Source: Caballeronia catudaia
GTDB taxonomy: Bacteria; Pseudomonadota; Gammaproteobacteria; Burkholderiales; Burkholderiaceae
Length of the DNA: 64,000 nt
Assembly (NCBI RefSeq): GCF_001544755.2
Contig: NZ_FCOF02000019.1
Coordinates: forward strand, 62,001 to 126,000
Direction of reading: 5' to 3'
The notes below the pieces were generated by a model. It searched no databases. It saw only the letters and a list, made by a program, of their open reading frames with translations, and was not told the DNA's origin. The position numbers and the translations under genes are program-made. Shown here piece by piece: positions 9,868-19,085 of the stretch. Each line of letters starts with the position of its first letter. The first letter of the stretch is position 1.

Positions 9868-11070
9868 ATGAATTCATACCAAACCGAATCGCACATGAAC
9901 CCTCACGATCATCCCTTCGCGCCGCTCACGATTCGCGGGCACAGCCTGTTGCCGATCGTGCAGGGCGGCATGGGCGTCGGCATTTCGGCGCATCGGCTGG
10001 CGGGCAGCGTGGCGCGCGAAGGCGCGGTCGGCACCATTGCGAGCATCGACTTGCGTCATCATCACGACGATCTGCTCGCGATGTGCCGCGACGACCCCAC
10101 GCGACCGACACTCGAACGCGCCAACCTGATCGCGCTCGCGCGTGAAATCGCGGCCGCACGCACATTGTCGGAAGGGCGCGGCATGATCGCCGTCAACGTG
10201 ATGAAGGCGGTGAGCGCCCATGCGGATTACGTGCGCGTCGCGTGCGAAGAAGGCGCCGATGCCATCGTGATGGGCGCGGGCCTGCCACTCGATTTACCCG
10301 ACCTCACGCAAGGCCACGATATCGCGCTGATTCCCATTCTCTCCGACAGTCGCGGCGTCACGCTCGTGCTGAAGAAATGGATGAAGAAGGGCCGCTTGCC
10401 CGACGCCATCGTGATCGAGCATCCGGCGCATGCGGGCGGCCATCTCGGCGTCAACGACGTCGCCGACATGCACAATGAACGCTTTGGCTTCGAGCGCGTG
10501 CTGGCGGAGCTCGATGCGTCGTTTGCATCGCTCGGGCTGAAGCGCTCGGATGTGCCGGTGATCGTCGCGGGCGGCATCAACAGTCATGAAGCGGTGCGCA
10601 CATGGCTCGCGGCGGGCGCGAATGGCGTGCAGATCGGCACGCCGTTCGCCGTCACCGAAGAGGGCGACGCGCATCCCGAGTTCAAACGCGTGCTCGTCGA
10701 GGCGACGCCGGACGACATCGTCGAGTTCATCAGCGTGACGGGCCTGCCCGCGCGCGCCGTCAAGACGCCGTGGCTCATGCGCTATCTGCGCAACGAAGAA
10801 CGCATTCGCACGAAGATCGGCGCGCGCAAGCAGACGTGCCCGTCGGCGCTCGAATGTCTGAGCGCGTGCGGCTTGCGTGATGGCATCGAGAAATTCGGAC
10901 ATTTCTGCATCGACACGCGGCTGGCCGCGGCTTTGCGCGGCGATGTCGGTAATGGCCTGTTTTTCCGCGGGCGCGAAAAGCTGCCGTTCGGCGCGGCGAT
11001 CCGCAGCGTGCGGGATCTGATCGAGCTGCTGCTGACGGGCACGACGAAAGCCGTGCCGTCCGGCTGTTGA
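9868..11070 (+). CDS. Nitronate monooxygenase / 2-nitropropane dioxygenase-type flavoprotein
   Basis: FMN-dependent TIM-barrel protein of the nitronate monooxygenase (NPD) family. Visible are IVQGGMGVGIS near the N-terminus (FMN binding), MGAGLP, the IEHPAHAGGHLG stretch holding the family's active-site His-Ala-Gly-Gly, and VIVAGGI and NGVQIGTPF phosphate-binding loops. The C-terminal third carries a cysteine group (KQTCPSALECLSACG) that could bind a metal or cluster; this is inference. The start is uncertain: ATG 9868 or ATG 9895, neither with a strong ribosome-binding site. It lies in the nar cluster downstream of narL, which suggests a role in handling nitro or nitronate compounds formed during nitrate respiration, but the true substrate is unknown. 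Confidence 0.85.
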   Translation: MNSYQTESHMNPHDHPFAPLTIRGHSLLPIVQGGMGVGISAHRLAGSVAREGAVGTIASIDLRHHHDDLLAMCRDDPTRPTLERANLIALAREIAAARTLSEGRGMIAVNVMKAVSAHADYVRVACEEGADAIVMGAGLPLDLPDLTQGHDIALIPILSDSRGVTLVLKKWMKKGRLPDAIVIEHPAHAGGHLGVNDVADMHNERFGFERVLAELDASFASLGLKRSDVPVIVAGGINSHEAVRTWLAAGANGVQIGTPFAVTEEGDAHPEFKRVLVEATPDDIVEFISVTGLPARAVKTPWLMRYLRNEERIRTKIGARKQTCPSALECLSACGLRDGIEKFGHFCIDTRLAAALRGDVGNGLFFRGREKLPFGAAIRSVRDLIELLLTGTTKAVPSGC

Positions 11071-11195
11071 GAAAATCGAAACAGCGTGCTTCGCGGCGAG
11101 CGTCGTCTGATAGTCGGGTTCCTATTGGCGGAGGCAAGCGCCCGCTCTAGTCTTGATGTCGATGTCTCGCACACCGTAATCGAAGGAGTCACGCG

Positions 11196-11417
11196 ATGTC
11201 CAAGCGCTTTCCGCTGAACCCGAAGCGTCCCGAGCGCAATTGCTGGGGCTGCGATCACTACTGCTCGACGGACGCCATGCGCTGCGGCAACGGTTCGAGC
11301 CGCACGCAGCATCCCGCCGAGCTTCTCGGCGAAGACTGGTACGAGCAAGGCGACTGGAATCTCGGTATCGCCGAGAATGCGAAGTCGGTTGATCCCGGCG
11401 CGGGCAAGTCGCATTGA
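11196..11417 (+). CDS. DUF3079 family small protein
   Basis: A 73-residue cytoplasmic protein that I recognise as DUF3079. The family pattern is visible: N-terminal FPLNPKRPERNCWGCDHYC, then CGNGSSRTQHPAELLGEDW. The three cysteines and nearby histidines suggest a metal site, which is inference. A good ribosome-binding site AAGGAG lies seven bases before the ATG. The function of the family is not known. Its stop is 9 bases from the convergent stop of ccmI. Confidence 0.85.
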   Translation: MSKRFPLNPKRPERNCWGCDHYCSTDAMRCGNGSSRTQHPAELLGEDWYEQGDWNLGIAENAKSVDPGAGKSH

Positions 11418-11426
11418 GCGATGCAA

Positions 11427-12467
11427 TCAGCGGACGACATCGGCGATCGTTACATCAATAACGCCCGCATCTTTCGATGACACCGCGCCGCTCGATCCCG
11501 TCAGATCGCCCGCCGCGGGCCGCGCCTGCCCCGACGCCGATACGCGTGCATCGACGCTGATGCGCGAGAAATCGGAGAGACGGCGGTTCGGCGTCATCGA
11601 CATGGAATCGTCGAGGCGCACCGTCGCGGGCAACTGGCTCGCGCTCAGGCGCTGGACGGCGAGCGGCATGCGCGAACCGTCGTCCGCGAGCGCATAGACG
11701 AAAACCTTGTCCGTCGGGCGAACGCGCTGTTCCAACTCCGGACTCAGGCGCACGCGGACTTCGATCGAAGCCGCTCTCGGACCATCACTTCCCTTTGCGG
11801 CGAGCGCACGCGTCTCGTCGATATTCTTTTGCGCCTGCTGCGCGATCTGCGGCGCGAGATCCGGCACCTTGCCCAATTGCTCCCAGAACTGGATTGCGCG
11901 TGCGTAATCGCGACGGTCGAATGCCACCGATGCCGCCAGCGCGAGCGCCTTCGGCTGATTCGCGTCGAGCGCAAGCGCCGAGTCGATGACTTTCACCGTC
12001 GCATCGTTGAAATCGCCGCCGTTTGCGCTTGCCACGGCATCGGCGTAATCGGCGAGCAACCCGGCATCGCGCGGATTCAGCGCGATCGCGCGCCGGTACG
12101 CCTCGGCCGCATCGCTCGGGCGATCGAGCGCCATGTAGGAGCGCGCGAGCATCGCCCAGCCGGGCGCGTCGCCCGGATCGGCGCGCAGCCGGGCGGCGAG
12201 GCGGCTGACGGCGGCTTCCATCGAGGCGGGCGCGTCGGCATGCCGGTCCGGCGATGCGAGCGGCGCGGTCTGCATCGCGAACGCGACCGGATCGCCGATG
12301 CGCATGTACAGCGTCAGCGCCGACGCCGGAATCAGCGCGACCATCAGTCCCGCCAGTGCCGCGTGCGCTTGTCCAGACCCGCGCTCGGACGTGCGCAAAA
12401 GCGGCGGCACGACGCACGCGAGCGCGCCGAGCAACATCGCGGCAATGATCAGCCAGAACGCGATCAT
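11427..12467 (-). CDS. ccmI: Cytochrome c maturation protein CcmI (TPR apocytochrome chaperone)
   Basis: Membrane-anchored chaperone that holds apocytochrome c for heme ligation by CcmF/CcmH. The 346-residue protein starts with a membrane helix (MIAFWLIIAAMLLGALACVVPPLL), a second hydrophobic stretch near residues 38-55, then TPR repeats (WAMLARSYMALDRPSDAAEAYRRA and following) and a C-terminal beta-rich domain with VRVRLSPEL. The start ATG overlaps the ccmH stop by 4 bases; the longer open frame upstream is a ccmH shadow. It is the last gene of the nap-ccm unit. Confidence 0.9.
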   Translation of the reverse strand: MIAFWLIIAAMLLGALACVVPPLLRTSERGSGQAHAALAGLMVALIPASALTLYMRIGDPVAFAMQTAPLASPDRHADAPASMEAAVSRLAARLRADPGDAPGWAMLARSYMALDRPSDAAEAYRRAIALNPRDAGLLADYADAVASANGGDFNDATVKVIDSALALDANQPKALALAASVAFDRRDYARAIQFWEQLGKVPDLAPQIAQQAQKNIDETRALAAKGSDGPRAASIEVRVRLSPELEQRVRPTDKVFVYALADDGSRMPLAVQRLSASQLPATVRLDDSMSMTPNRRLSDFSRISVDARVSASGQARPAAGDLTGSSGAVSSKDAGVIDVTIADVVR

Positions 12468-12847
12468 CGGTTCATGCTCCGTCGTTGTCGGGCGCGGCGG
12501 ATATGCAGCGCCATCGCGAGCGCGCCCGCCGCCAGCACGGCGAACGGGCCGAACCACAGCGCCCAGGTCACCGGCTTCACCGGTGGCCGATACAGCACGA
12601 AGTCGCCATAGCGTCGCACCATGTACGCCTGAATCTGCTCGTCGCTCGCGCCTTGCCCGACCTGTTCGCGAATGCGCGCACGCAGATCGGCGGCGAGATT
12701 CGCGTTCGAATCGGCGAGACTCTGGTTCTGGCACACGACGCAGCGAAAGCGCTCCGCGAGTTGGCGCGCGCGTTCGTCCTCGGGCGATTCCTGAGCGTGA
12801 GCGTGTGCGATGCACGCAAGAAGAATCAACGCGTAGCGGCTAGTCAC
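12464..12847 (-). CDS. ccmH: Cytochrome c maturation protein CcmH
   Basis: Thiol-reducing component of the heme-ligation complex, anchored in the membrane with its cysteine pair in the periplasm. The 127-residue protein has an N-terminal signal (about residues 1-18), the active CxxC at Cys36-Cys39 in RCVVCQNQSLADSNA, and a C-terminal membrane helix. The YMVRRYGDFVLYRPP stretch is typical of the CcmH/CycL/Ccl2 family. It overlaps ccmG by 8 bases and ccmI by 4 bases. Confidence 0.95.
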   Translation of the reverse strand: MTSRYALILLACIAHAHAQESPEDERARQLAERFRCVVCQNQSLADSNANLAADLRARIREQVGQGASDEQIQAYMVRRYGDFVLYRPPVKPVTWALWFGPFAVLAAGALAMALHIRRARQRRSMNR

Positions 12848-13388
12848 GCATCGTCTCCTTTTGCAGTTCGCCGACGAGCGGCAGAATCACGCGCGTAAGC
12901 GTAGCGCGCGTGAGCGGCCCGGCCTGCCGGTATCGCACGACGCCGGCGCGATCGATCACGAATGTTTCCGGCACGCCGTACACGCCATAGTCGATGCCCG
13001 TGCGCCCGTCGCGATCGACGAACGACGCGACGTACGGATTGCCCGCCATCTCCAGCCATTGCAGCGCGGGTTCGCGCTCGTCCTCGTAGTTCAGGCCGTA
13101 CACGGGCACCGCGCCGCTCGCCGCGAAGTTCATCAGCACGGGATGCTCGTCGCGGCACGCCTCGCACCACGAGGCCCAGACGTTCAGGATCCACACCTGG
13201 CCGCGCAGCGCGTCGGAAGACATCGTCTGGTTTGCGGCGTCGAGGCGCGGCAGATCGAACGCGGGCGCGGGCTTGCCGATGAGCGCCGAAGGCAGGCGGC
13301 GCGGATCGTGCCGCAATCCCGCCGCGAGCACGGCGACGAGCAGCCCGAAGACGAAGAGCGGGACGAGCAAGATGAGGAAGCGCTTCAT
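12840..13388 (-). CDS. ccmG: Thiol:disulfide interchange protein CcmG/DsbE
   Basis: Periplasmic membrane-tethered thioredoxin-fold protein that keeps apocytochrome heme-binding cysteines reduced. The 182-residue protein has an N-terminal anchor helix (residues 3-24), a GKPAPAFDLPRL start of the thioredoxin fold and the redox site WCEAC (Cys75, Cys78), followed by the GVPETFVIDRAG cis-proline loop. The ATG at 13388 overlaps the ccmF stop by 4 bases. The open frame runs much further upstream through ccmF sequence, which is a shadow. Confidence 0.95.
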   Translation of the reverse strand: MKRFLILLVPLFVFGLLVAVLAAGLRHDPRRLPSALIGKPAPAFDLPRLDAANQTMSSDALRGQVWILNVWASWCEACRDEHPVLMNFAASGAVPVYGLNYEDEREPALQWLEMAGNPYVASFVDRDGRTGIDYGVYGVPETFVIDRAGVVRYRQAGPLTRATLTRVILPLVGELQKETMRD

Positions 13389-15346
13389 CGTCCGGTCTCG
13401 CCGATGGTTTCCCGCGCGAGCGTTGCCACGGCGGCTTGCGGCTGCGTCGCCCGGAAACGCGCGTAACGCCGGTCCGCCGCGGCGAGCAGGCCGCCCAGCG
13501 CCATCAGAATGCAGCCGCCCCAGATCCAGCGCACGAACGGCTTGATCTGGATGCGTACGGTCCACGCGTTCTCGCCCGCCGGCTGATCCAGCGCGACGTA
13601 GAGATCGCGCAGCACGCCGCGATCGATGGCGGCTTCCGTCGTCGGCATGTTCGAGACGAGAAATTCGCGCTTTTCGGGATTGAGCGTCGAGACCGGGCGG
13701 CCGTCGCGCGTGACGGTGATCGTCGCCCGCGTCGCGCGATAGTTCGGGCCGTCGATCGCGCGCACGTCGTCGAGACGAAAACGATAGCCGCCCGCATCGA
13801 CGCTGCCGCCTGGCGCGAGGCGCGCATCGCGCTCGACGGGAAAGCCTTTCACCATCGTCACGCCGACGACGAACACGCCGACGCCCGCATGCGCGAGCCA
13901 CATGCCGATGGTGGCGAGCCGCACGCGCTGTCTGCCTCTGACGACGCGCTCGATCACGCTCGTCGCGATGGTCGTGAACGTCCACGCGGCGAGCAGAAAG
14001 CCGAGGCTCACGAACGGGCGCGACACGCCAGGCAGAAACGCCGTCCCGACGCTCACGAGCGCGGCCCAGCGCAACCGCACCGCGATGTCCGGCAGACGCG
14101 CGGCCTTCCAGCGCGCGAGCGGCCCGACGCCCATCAGGAAGATGGCGGGCGTCATCAGCGGGACGAACACGCTGTCGAAATACGGCGCGCCGACGGAAAT
14201 CTTGTCGAGATCGAGCGCGTCGAGCGCCATCGGATAGAGCGTGCCGAGCATCACCGAAGCCGCGGCGACGAGCATCAGCAGATTGTTCGACAAGAGCAGC
14301 GCCTCGCGCGATACCGGCTCGAATCCCACTGCGGACGCCGCACGCGGCGCGCGCCACGCGAACAGCGCGAGCCCGCCGCCCGAGAACAGCGCGAGCAGCG
14401 CGAGGATGAAGACGCCGCGCGCCGGATCGGACGCGAATCCATGCACTGATGTCACGACGCCCGAGCGCACGAGAAACGTTCCCAGCAGCGAAAGCGAAAA
14501 CGCGCAGACCGCGAGCAGCGCGCTCCACGCGCGGAATGCGCCGCGCTTCGCGGTGGCGGCGAGCGAGTGGATCAGCGCCGTGCCGACGAGCCACGGCATG
14601 AACGACGCGTTCTCGACCGGGTCCCAGAACCACCATCCGCCCCAGCCGAGCTCGTAGTACGCCCACGCGCTGCCGAGCATGATGCCGAGCGTCAGGAACA
14701 TCCACGCGGCGAGCGTCCATGCACGCGATGCGCGCGCCCACGCGGCATCGAGCTTGCCTTCGAGCAGCGCGGCGATGGCGAACGCGAGCGCGACCGAAAA
14801 GCCGACATAGCCCATGTACAGGAGCGGCGGATGAATCACCATGCCGGGGTCTTGCAGGAGCGGATTGAGATCGCGGCCGTTCATCGCGGGCGGCATGATG
14901 CGCGTGAACGGGTTCGACGTCAGCAGCATGAAAAGCAGAAAGCCCGCGTCGATCCAGCTCATCACGCCGAGCACGCGCGCGGCGAAGGGCAGCGGCAGGC
15001 GGCGGGCGAATGCGGCGACGGCGATCATCCACAGAGTCAGCAGCAGCGCCCAGAGCAGCAGCGAGCCTTCGTGGCCGCCCCAGACGGCGGTGAAGCGATA
15101 GATCGACGGCAGCGCCGAATTCGAATTGCCGACAACGTAGATGACGGAGAAATCGTCGCCGAGAAACGACGCCGCGAGACACGCGAACGCCATCGCGACG
15201 AAGACGAATTGCCCGCACGCGGCGGGCGCGGCGACGCGCATCCATCGTTCGATGGAAAGACGCGCTCCGAGCATCGGCAGAACGCCGGCGACGAGCGCGA
15301 GCAGCATCGCGAGAATCAGCGCGAAGTGGCCGAGCTCGGGAATCAT
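13385..15346 (-). CDS. ccmF: Heme lyase CcmF
   Basis: Large inner-membrane component of cytochrome c heme lyase, which attaches heme from holo-CcmE to apocytochromes delivered by CcmI/CcmH. The 653-residue protein has many hydrophobic helices and the tryptophan-rich WWD motif in LGWGGWWFWDPVENASFMPWL, flanked by conserved histidine regions (VWGGHEGSLLLW, MVIHPPLLYMGY, GTFLVRSGVVTSVHGFA). The start at 15346 (MIPELGHFALILA) overlaps ccmE by 4 bases. Length is normal. Confidence 0.96.
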   Translation of the reverse strand: MIPELGHFALILAMLLALVAGVLPMLGARLSIERWMRVAAPAACGQFVFVAMAFACLAASFLGDDFSVIYVVGNSNSALPSIYRFTAVWGGHEGSLLLWALLLTLWMIAVAAFARRLPLPFAARVLGVMSWIDAGFLLFMLLTSNPFTRIMPPAMNGRDLNPLLQDPGMVIHPPLLYMGYVGFSVALAFAIAALLEGKLDAAWARASRAWTLAAWMFLTLGIMLGSAWAYYELGWGGWWFWDPVENASFMPWLVGTALIHSLAATAKRGAFRAWSALLAVCAFSLSLLGTFLVRSGVVTSVHGFASDPARGVFILALLALFSGGGLALFAWRAPRAASAVGFEPVSREALLLSNNLLMLVAAASVMLGTLYPMALDALDLDKISVGAPYFDSVFVPLMTPAIFLMGVGPLARWKAARLPDIAVRLRWAALVSVGTAFLPGVSRPFVSLGFLLAAWTFTTIATSVIERVVRGRQRVRLATIGMWLAHAGVGVFVVGVTMVKGFPVERDARLAPGGSVDAGGYRFRLDDVRAIDGPNYRATRATITVTRDGRPVSTLNPEKREFLVSNMPTTEAAIDRGVLRDLYVALDQPAGENAWTVRIQIKPFVRWIWGGCILMALGGLLAAADRRYARFRATQPQAAVATLARETIGETGR

Positions 15347-15798
15347 CGGCGCGTTCCTGTGCTCGTCTCCGTCGATGCGCGCACTTCGCGCAACGCACGT
15401 TCGAGTTGTGGCGGCGTGTATTTTTCGTCGTGCTTCGCGAGGACTTCGTCGGCGTGGAAGCCGCCGTCGCCGTCGAGCGCGCCTTGCGCGACGACGCCGC
15501 TGCCTTCGCGAAACAGATCGGGCAGCGCGCCGCTGTAGGTGACGGGAATGGACGCGCGTCCATCGGTGACGACGAACCTGACGGTGCAGCCGTCCGCATC
15601 CCGCCTGAGCGACCCGCGTTCGACGAGGCCGCCGAGCCGGAAGCGCTGCGAGCGCGTCTCCTCGTGCGACGTGATCTGGCTCGGGCTCACGAAGAACATC
15701 ACGTTGGCGCGAAACGCATTGAGCACGAACGCGCACGCGAGCCCCGCGCTCGCAACGCCCAGCGCGATGAACCCGAACCTGCGATGCCGTGCTTTCAT
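15343..15798 (-). CDS. ccmE: Heme chaperone CcmE
   Basis: Periplasmic heme carrier that binds heme covalently through a histidine and hands it to CcmF. The 151-residue protein has one N-terminal membrane helix (residues 8-28), an OB-fold domain with YSGALPDLFREG, and the heme-binding site His123 with Tyr127 in LAKHDEKY. The gene overlaps ccmD and ccmF by 4 bases each. Confidence 0.96.
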   Translation of the reverse strand: MKARHRRFGFIALGVASAGLACAFVLNAFRANVMFFVSPSQITSHEETRSQRFRLGGLVERGSLRRDADGCTVRFVVTDGRASIPVTYSGALPDLFREGSGVVAQGALDGDGGFHADEVLAKHDEKYTPPQLERALREVRASTETSTGTRR

Positions 15799-15932
15799 CG
15801 GCGCATCTCCGGTTCGCGCAGTGCGCGGCGCACGAGGCAGGCTTCCGCGCCCATCAGCAAGAACGTGATCGCGAGCGCCGCGCTCAGGATCGGATTGTCG
15901 GCGAGCATCGTCAGGATGTTCATGCTGTTCAT
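15795..15932 (-). CDS. ccmD: Heme exporter protein CcmD
   Basis: A 45-residue one-helix membrane protein between ccmC and ccmE, the standard position of CcmD. It helps release holo-CcmE from the CcmABC complex. A hydrophobic helix (about residues 15-33) is followed by an arginine-rich cytoplasmic tail. Sequence conservation in this family is weak, so the call rests on size, topology and position, with 4-base overlaps on both sides. Confidence 0.85.
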   Translation of the reverse strand: MNSMNILTMLADNPILSAALAITFLLMGAEACLVRRALREPEMRR

Positions 15933-16669
15933 GCGGCGCGCTCCTCGATTCGCGACGGGCGTTCGTCCGTCGATACGCGTTGCGCCGCGCGCATGATGAC
16001 GCGCACGCGGGCGAGCGCAATGGCGATCGCGTACGACCAGAAGCCGGCCGTCATCACGACGATGCCGCATGCCATCGACGTCGTCATCGACACGCCGCTG
16101 CCGAAACCCAGCGATGGCCCCTGATGCAGCGTGTACCACCATTGCACCGAAAAATAGATGATTGGGATATTCACGACGCCGATCAGCGCGAGCACCGAAC
16201 ACGCGCGATCGGCGCGGCGCGTGCCGTCGATCGCGGCGTGCAGCGCGAGAAAGCCGATATACAGGAAGAACAGGATCAGCTCCGAGGTCAGGCGCGCGTC
16301 CCACACCCACCACGTGCCCCACGTCGGCTTGCCCCACAGCGCGCCAGAGATGAGCGCGATGCCCGTGAAGAGCGCGCCGGTCGGGGCGAGCGCGCGGGCC
16401 ATCATCGCGGAAAGGCGGGCGTTCGTCGCGAGATGCAGCGCGCAGTAAGCGGCCATCACGAGGTAGATGAACATCGACATCCACGCGGCGGGCACGTGCA
16501 CGAACATGATGCGGTAGATGTCGCGTTGCAGCGCATCGGCGGGCGCGATGGCGAGACCGACGACGAGCCCGGCCACGATGAACACCACCGACGCGAACGC
16601 GAACCACGGCGTCGCGCGCGCGGCGAAGCGTTCGAAGCGGCGGGCGGAAGCATAGCGAAACCAGTTCAT
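15929..16669 (-). CDS. ccmC: Heme exporter subunit CcmC
   Basis: Inner-membrane protein that presents heme to CcmE. The 246-residue protein has six hydrophobic segments and the WWD motif in GKPTWGTWWVWDARLTSELIL, plus the conserved HVPAAWMSMFIYL segment ahead of it. The ATG at 16669 begins MNWFRYASARRFERF, the family N-terminus. It overlaps ccmD by 4 bases and follows ccmB after 5 bases. Confidence 0.96.
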   Translation of the reverse strand: MNWFRYASARRFERFAARATPWFAFASVVFIVAGLVVGLAIAPADALQRDIYRIMFVHVPAAWMSMFIYLVMAAYCALHLATNARLSAMMARALAPTGALFTGIALISGALWGKPTWGTWWVWDARLTSELILFFLYIGFLALHAAIDGTRRADRACSVLALIGVVNIPIIYFSVQWWYTLHQGPSLGFGSGVSMTTSMACGIVVMTAGFWSYAIAIALARVRVIMRAAQRVSTDERPSRIEERAA

Positions 16670-16674
16670 AGGCG

Positions 16675-17337
16675 CTATTCCATCGAGATGCGCAAGGCCG
16701 CCGCGCTGGCCCACGGGCACAGCCAGAGCGCGACGCACAGCGCCGCCGCGAGCAGCGAGAAATTCGCGTTGGACCATGCGGCGCTCGCGGCGGGATCGGC
16801 CGCGCCGACGCCAAACACGAGCACCGGCACATAGAGCGGCAGGATCAGGAGCGCGAGCACGACGCTGCCGCCGCGCACGCCGAGCGTGAGCGCGGCGCCC
16901 ATCGAGCCGATCAGCGACAAAAGCGGCGTGCCGATCAGAAGCGACGCCATCAGCATGACGATGGTGCGCGCATCGAGCCCATATTCGAGCGCCACGACCG
17001 GCGTGAGCACGACGAGCGCGAGACCCGTCGTCAGCCAGTGCGCGGCGATCTTGCCGAGCACGATGCCCGCGAGCGGCTGCGGCGAAAGCAGCATCTGTTC
17101 GAGCGCGCCGCTCGCGAAGTCGTTGCTGAAGAGCTGGCCCGCCGACAGCAGCGCCGCGAACAGGGCGGTGACCCACAGCACGCCCGGCGCGATCGCGTGC
17201 AGCAGCTTCGGATCGGGACCGATGCCGAGCGGAAACAGGCTCGACGCCAGCACGAAAAACAGCAGGACGGACAGCGTCACGGTGCGCGAGCGCCAGTTGA
17301 GGATCAGTTCGCGGCGGATCACCTGGAGCACGATCAT
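16675..17337 (-). CDS. ccmB: Heme exporter subunit CcmB (ABC permease)
   Basis: Permease subunit of the CcmAB transporter, which uses ATP to release heme-loaded CcmE. The 220-residue protein carries about six membrane helices and the FSNDFASGALEQMLLSPQPL segment that is diagnostic for CcmB. The start at 17337 (MIVLQVIRRELILNWRSR) overlaps the ccmA stop by 4 bases. Confidence 0.95.
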   Translation of the reverse strand: MIVLQVIRRELILNWRSRTVTLSVLLFFVLASSLFPLGIGPDPKLLHAIAPGVLWVTALFAALLSAGQLFSNDFASGALEQMLLSPQPLAGIVLGKIAAHWLTTGLALVVLTPVVALEYGLDARTIVMLMASLLIGTPLLSLIGSMGAALTLGVRGGSVVLALLILPLYVPVLVFGVGAADPAASAAWSNANFSLLAAALCVALWLCPWASAAALRISME

Positions 17338-17957
17338 GCCGCGCTCCGTTCGAGATGCAGATGCCGTGTGCGCTTTGCATCGACGCTGAGCGGCCGATGC
17401 GTCGTCGCGACGAGCGTGCCGCCCGCGCGCAGATGATCGTCGATGCACGCGGCGAACCAGAGCGCGCCGGCGTCGTCGATGGCTTCGGTGGGTTCGTCGA
17501 GCAGCCAGAGCGGTTTGCCGGCGAGCACGAGGCGCGCGAGAGCGACGCGCCTTCGCTGTCCTTGCGACAGCCGGTTCAGGCGCGCATGCATGAGCGGCAG
17601 CACGCCCGCGCGATCGAGCACGTCGCGCTCATCGACATGCGTACCACCCGCGCCGAGCGACGCCGCAAAGCGAAGATTCTCCGCGACCGTCAGTTCGCCG
17701 TTGAAGCCATCAGCATGACCGAGCCACGCGAGCTCGCGCCTGAAGCGCACGGGATCGTCGCGCACGTTCTCGCCGCGCCACGACACGCTGCCCGCGGCGG
17801 GCGGCAGCAATCCCGCGAGCGCGGCGATCAGCGAACTCTTGCCGCTGCCGTTCGCGCCGTGGATGAGCAGCGCCGCGCCGCCATCGACGCAAAAATCCAC
17901 GCCGGCCACGATGGTGCGGCTGCCGCGCATGACGTCGAGTTGCCGGGCGCTGAGCAT
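17334..17957 (-). CDS. ccmA: Heme exporter ATP-binding protein CcmA
   Basis: ATPase of the CcmAB transporter. The 207-residue protein shows the Walker A motif GANGSGKSS (residues 34-42), the ABC signature LSQGQRRRVALARLVL, Walker B LWLLDEP and the switch histidine in ATTHRPL. It starts 24 bases after the napC stop, so nap and ccm read as one operon, as in the nap-ccm arrangement known from enterobacteria. Confidence 0.96.
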   Translation of the reverse strand: MLSARQLDVMRGSRTIVAGVDFCVDGGAALLIHGANGSGKSSLIAALAGLLPPAAGSVSWRGENVRDDPVRFRRELAWLGHADGFNGELTVAENLRFAASLGAGGTHVDERDVLDRAGVLPLMHARLNRLSQGQRRRVALARLVLAGKPLWLLDEPTEAIDDAGALWFAACIDDHLRAGGTLVATTHRPLSVDAKRTRHLHLERSAA

Positions 17958-17981
17958 CGGTTTCTTCTCCTCTGACGTGGA

Positions 17982-18587
17982 TTACTTCCGCTTGCTGCCC
18001 TCCCTCTCCTCGGCCTTCACCATGTTCGGCAACTCATGCGCGATACCCTTGTGGCAGTCGATGCACGTCTTCTCGCCCGTCTCCACAAAACGCTGATGCG
18101 CTTCCTGCGCGCGCGGGCTCTGACGCGTGAAATCCATGTACTGGAACGAATGGCAGTTGCGGCATTCGAGCGAATCGTTCGCCTTGAAGCGCGCCCATTC
18201 GTGCTCGGCGAGTTCGAGCCGCTTGTCGAGAAACTTCTCGCGCGTATTCACGACGCCGAAGATCTTCGCCCACACTTCCTTCGACGCCTGCATTTTGCGC
18301 GCGATCTTGTCGGTCCACTGATGCGGCACGTGGCAGTCCGAGCACTTCGCATGGAAGCCCGAGCGGTTGCTGAAGTGGATCGTGTTCTTCAGTTCGGCAA
18401 ACGTGTTGTCGCGCATCTCGTGGCAGCCGGTGCAGAAGGCTTCGGTGTTGGTGAGTTCCATCGCCGTGTTGAAGGCGCCCCAGAAGATCACGCCCGCGAC
18501 GAAGCCGCCCAGCGTCAGAAAGCCGAGGCTGTAGTACAGGCTCGGCCTTCGAATGGTGATCCAGTAGCGCTTGATCAGTTCGCGCAT
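17982..18587 (-). CDS. napC: Tetraheme c-type cytochrome NapC
   Basis: Membrane-anchored quinol dehydrogenase of the NapC/NirT family that feeds electrons to NapAB in the periplasm. The 201-residue protein has an N-terminal membrane helix (about residues 15-40) and four CxxCH heme sites: CTGCH, CSDCH, CRNCH and CIDCH. The cluster lacks napF, napG and napH, so NapC is the apparent only route from the quinol pool. It follows napB after 6 bases. Confidence 0.96.
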   Translation of the reverse strand: MRELIKRYWITIRRPSLYYSLGFLTLGGFVAGVIFWGAFNTAMELTNTEAFCTGCHEMRDNTFAELKNTIHFSNRSGFHAKCSDCHVPHQWTDKIARKMQASKEVWAKIFGVVNTREKFLDKRLELAEHEWARFKANDSLECRNCHSFQYMDFTRQSPRAQEAHQRFVETGEKTCIDCHKGIAHELPNMVKAEEREGSKRK

Positions 18588-18593
18588 GATTCT

Positions 18594-19076
18594 TTATTTT
18601 CTTTGTGGGTTCCTGGGCGCCGGCTTGATGTCCTCGACGGCGACGAACGAATTACCGATGAGCAACTTCGTATCCGCTTGCGGAACGTGACACTGCGTGC
18701 AGAAATAGCGGCGCGGCGACAGATGTCCGGACACCAGTCCGTCGCGATCGATGTAATGCGAGACCGCCACCGGCACCGCGCCGCTCTCTTCGGCGCGGCT
18801 GCGCGCGTGACACGCGAGACAGCGGTTCGCGTTCTTGTCGAGCTGATAGTTGTCGATCTTGTGCGGGATCGTCGGCGGCTGTTGCGCGTAGTTGAGGCCG
18901 CGTATCACATCCTTGTTTTCGGTCGGTGCGATGAGCGGTGGCTTCGGCTCCTCGTTGAGCGGCGTCGCGCCGCGCAGCGAATCGTGAAACGGCATGGGCG
19001 GGACCGTGGGCTGCGCGATCGCGAGCGCGGCCAGCGCGACGAACGATGCGATGACGACGGTGAAGAAGGTGCGCAT
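18594..19076 (-). CDS. napB: Diheme c-type cytochrome NapB (nitrate reductase electron-transfer subunit)
   Basis: Small periplasmic subunit that passes electrons from NapC to NapA. The 160-residue protein has a Sec-type signal peptide (about residues 1-22) and two CxxCH motifs, CLACH and CTQCH. The PPTIPHKIDNYQLDKNANRCLACH stretch is typical of NapB and includes the distal histidine ligand region. It sits 9 bases after napA. Confidence 0.95.
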   Translation of the reverse strand: MRTFFTVVIASFVALAALAIAQPTVPPMPFHDSLRGATPLNEEPKPPLIAPTENKDVIRGLNYAQQPPTIPHKIDNYQLDKNANRCLACHARSRAEESGAVPVAVSHYIDRDGLVSGHLSPRRYFCTQCHVPQADTKLLIGNSFVAVEDIKPAPRNPQRK

Positions 19077-19085
19077 GTCGTGCTC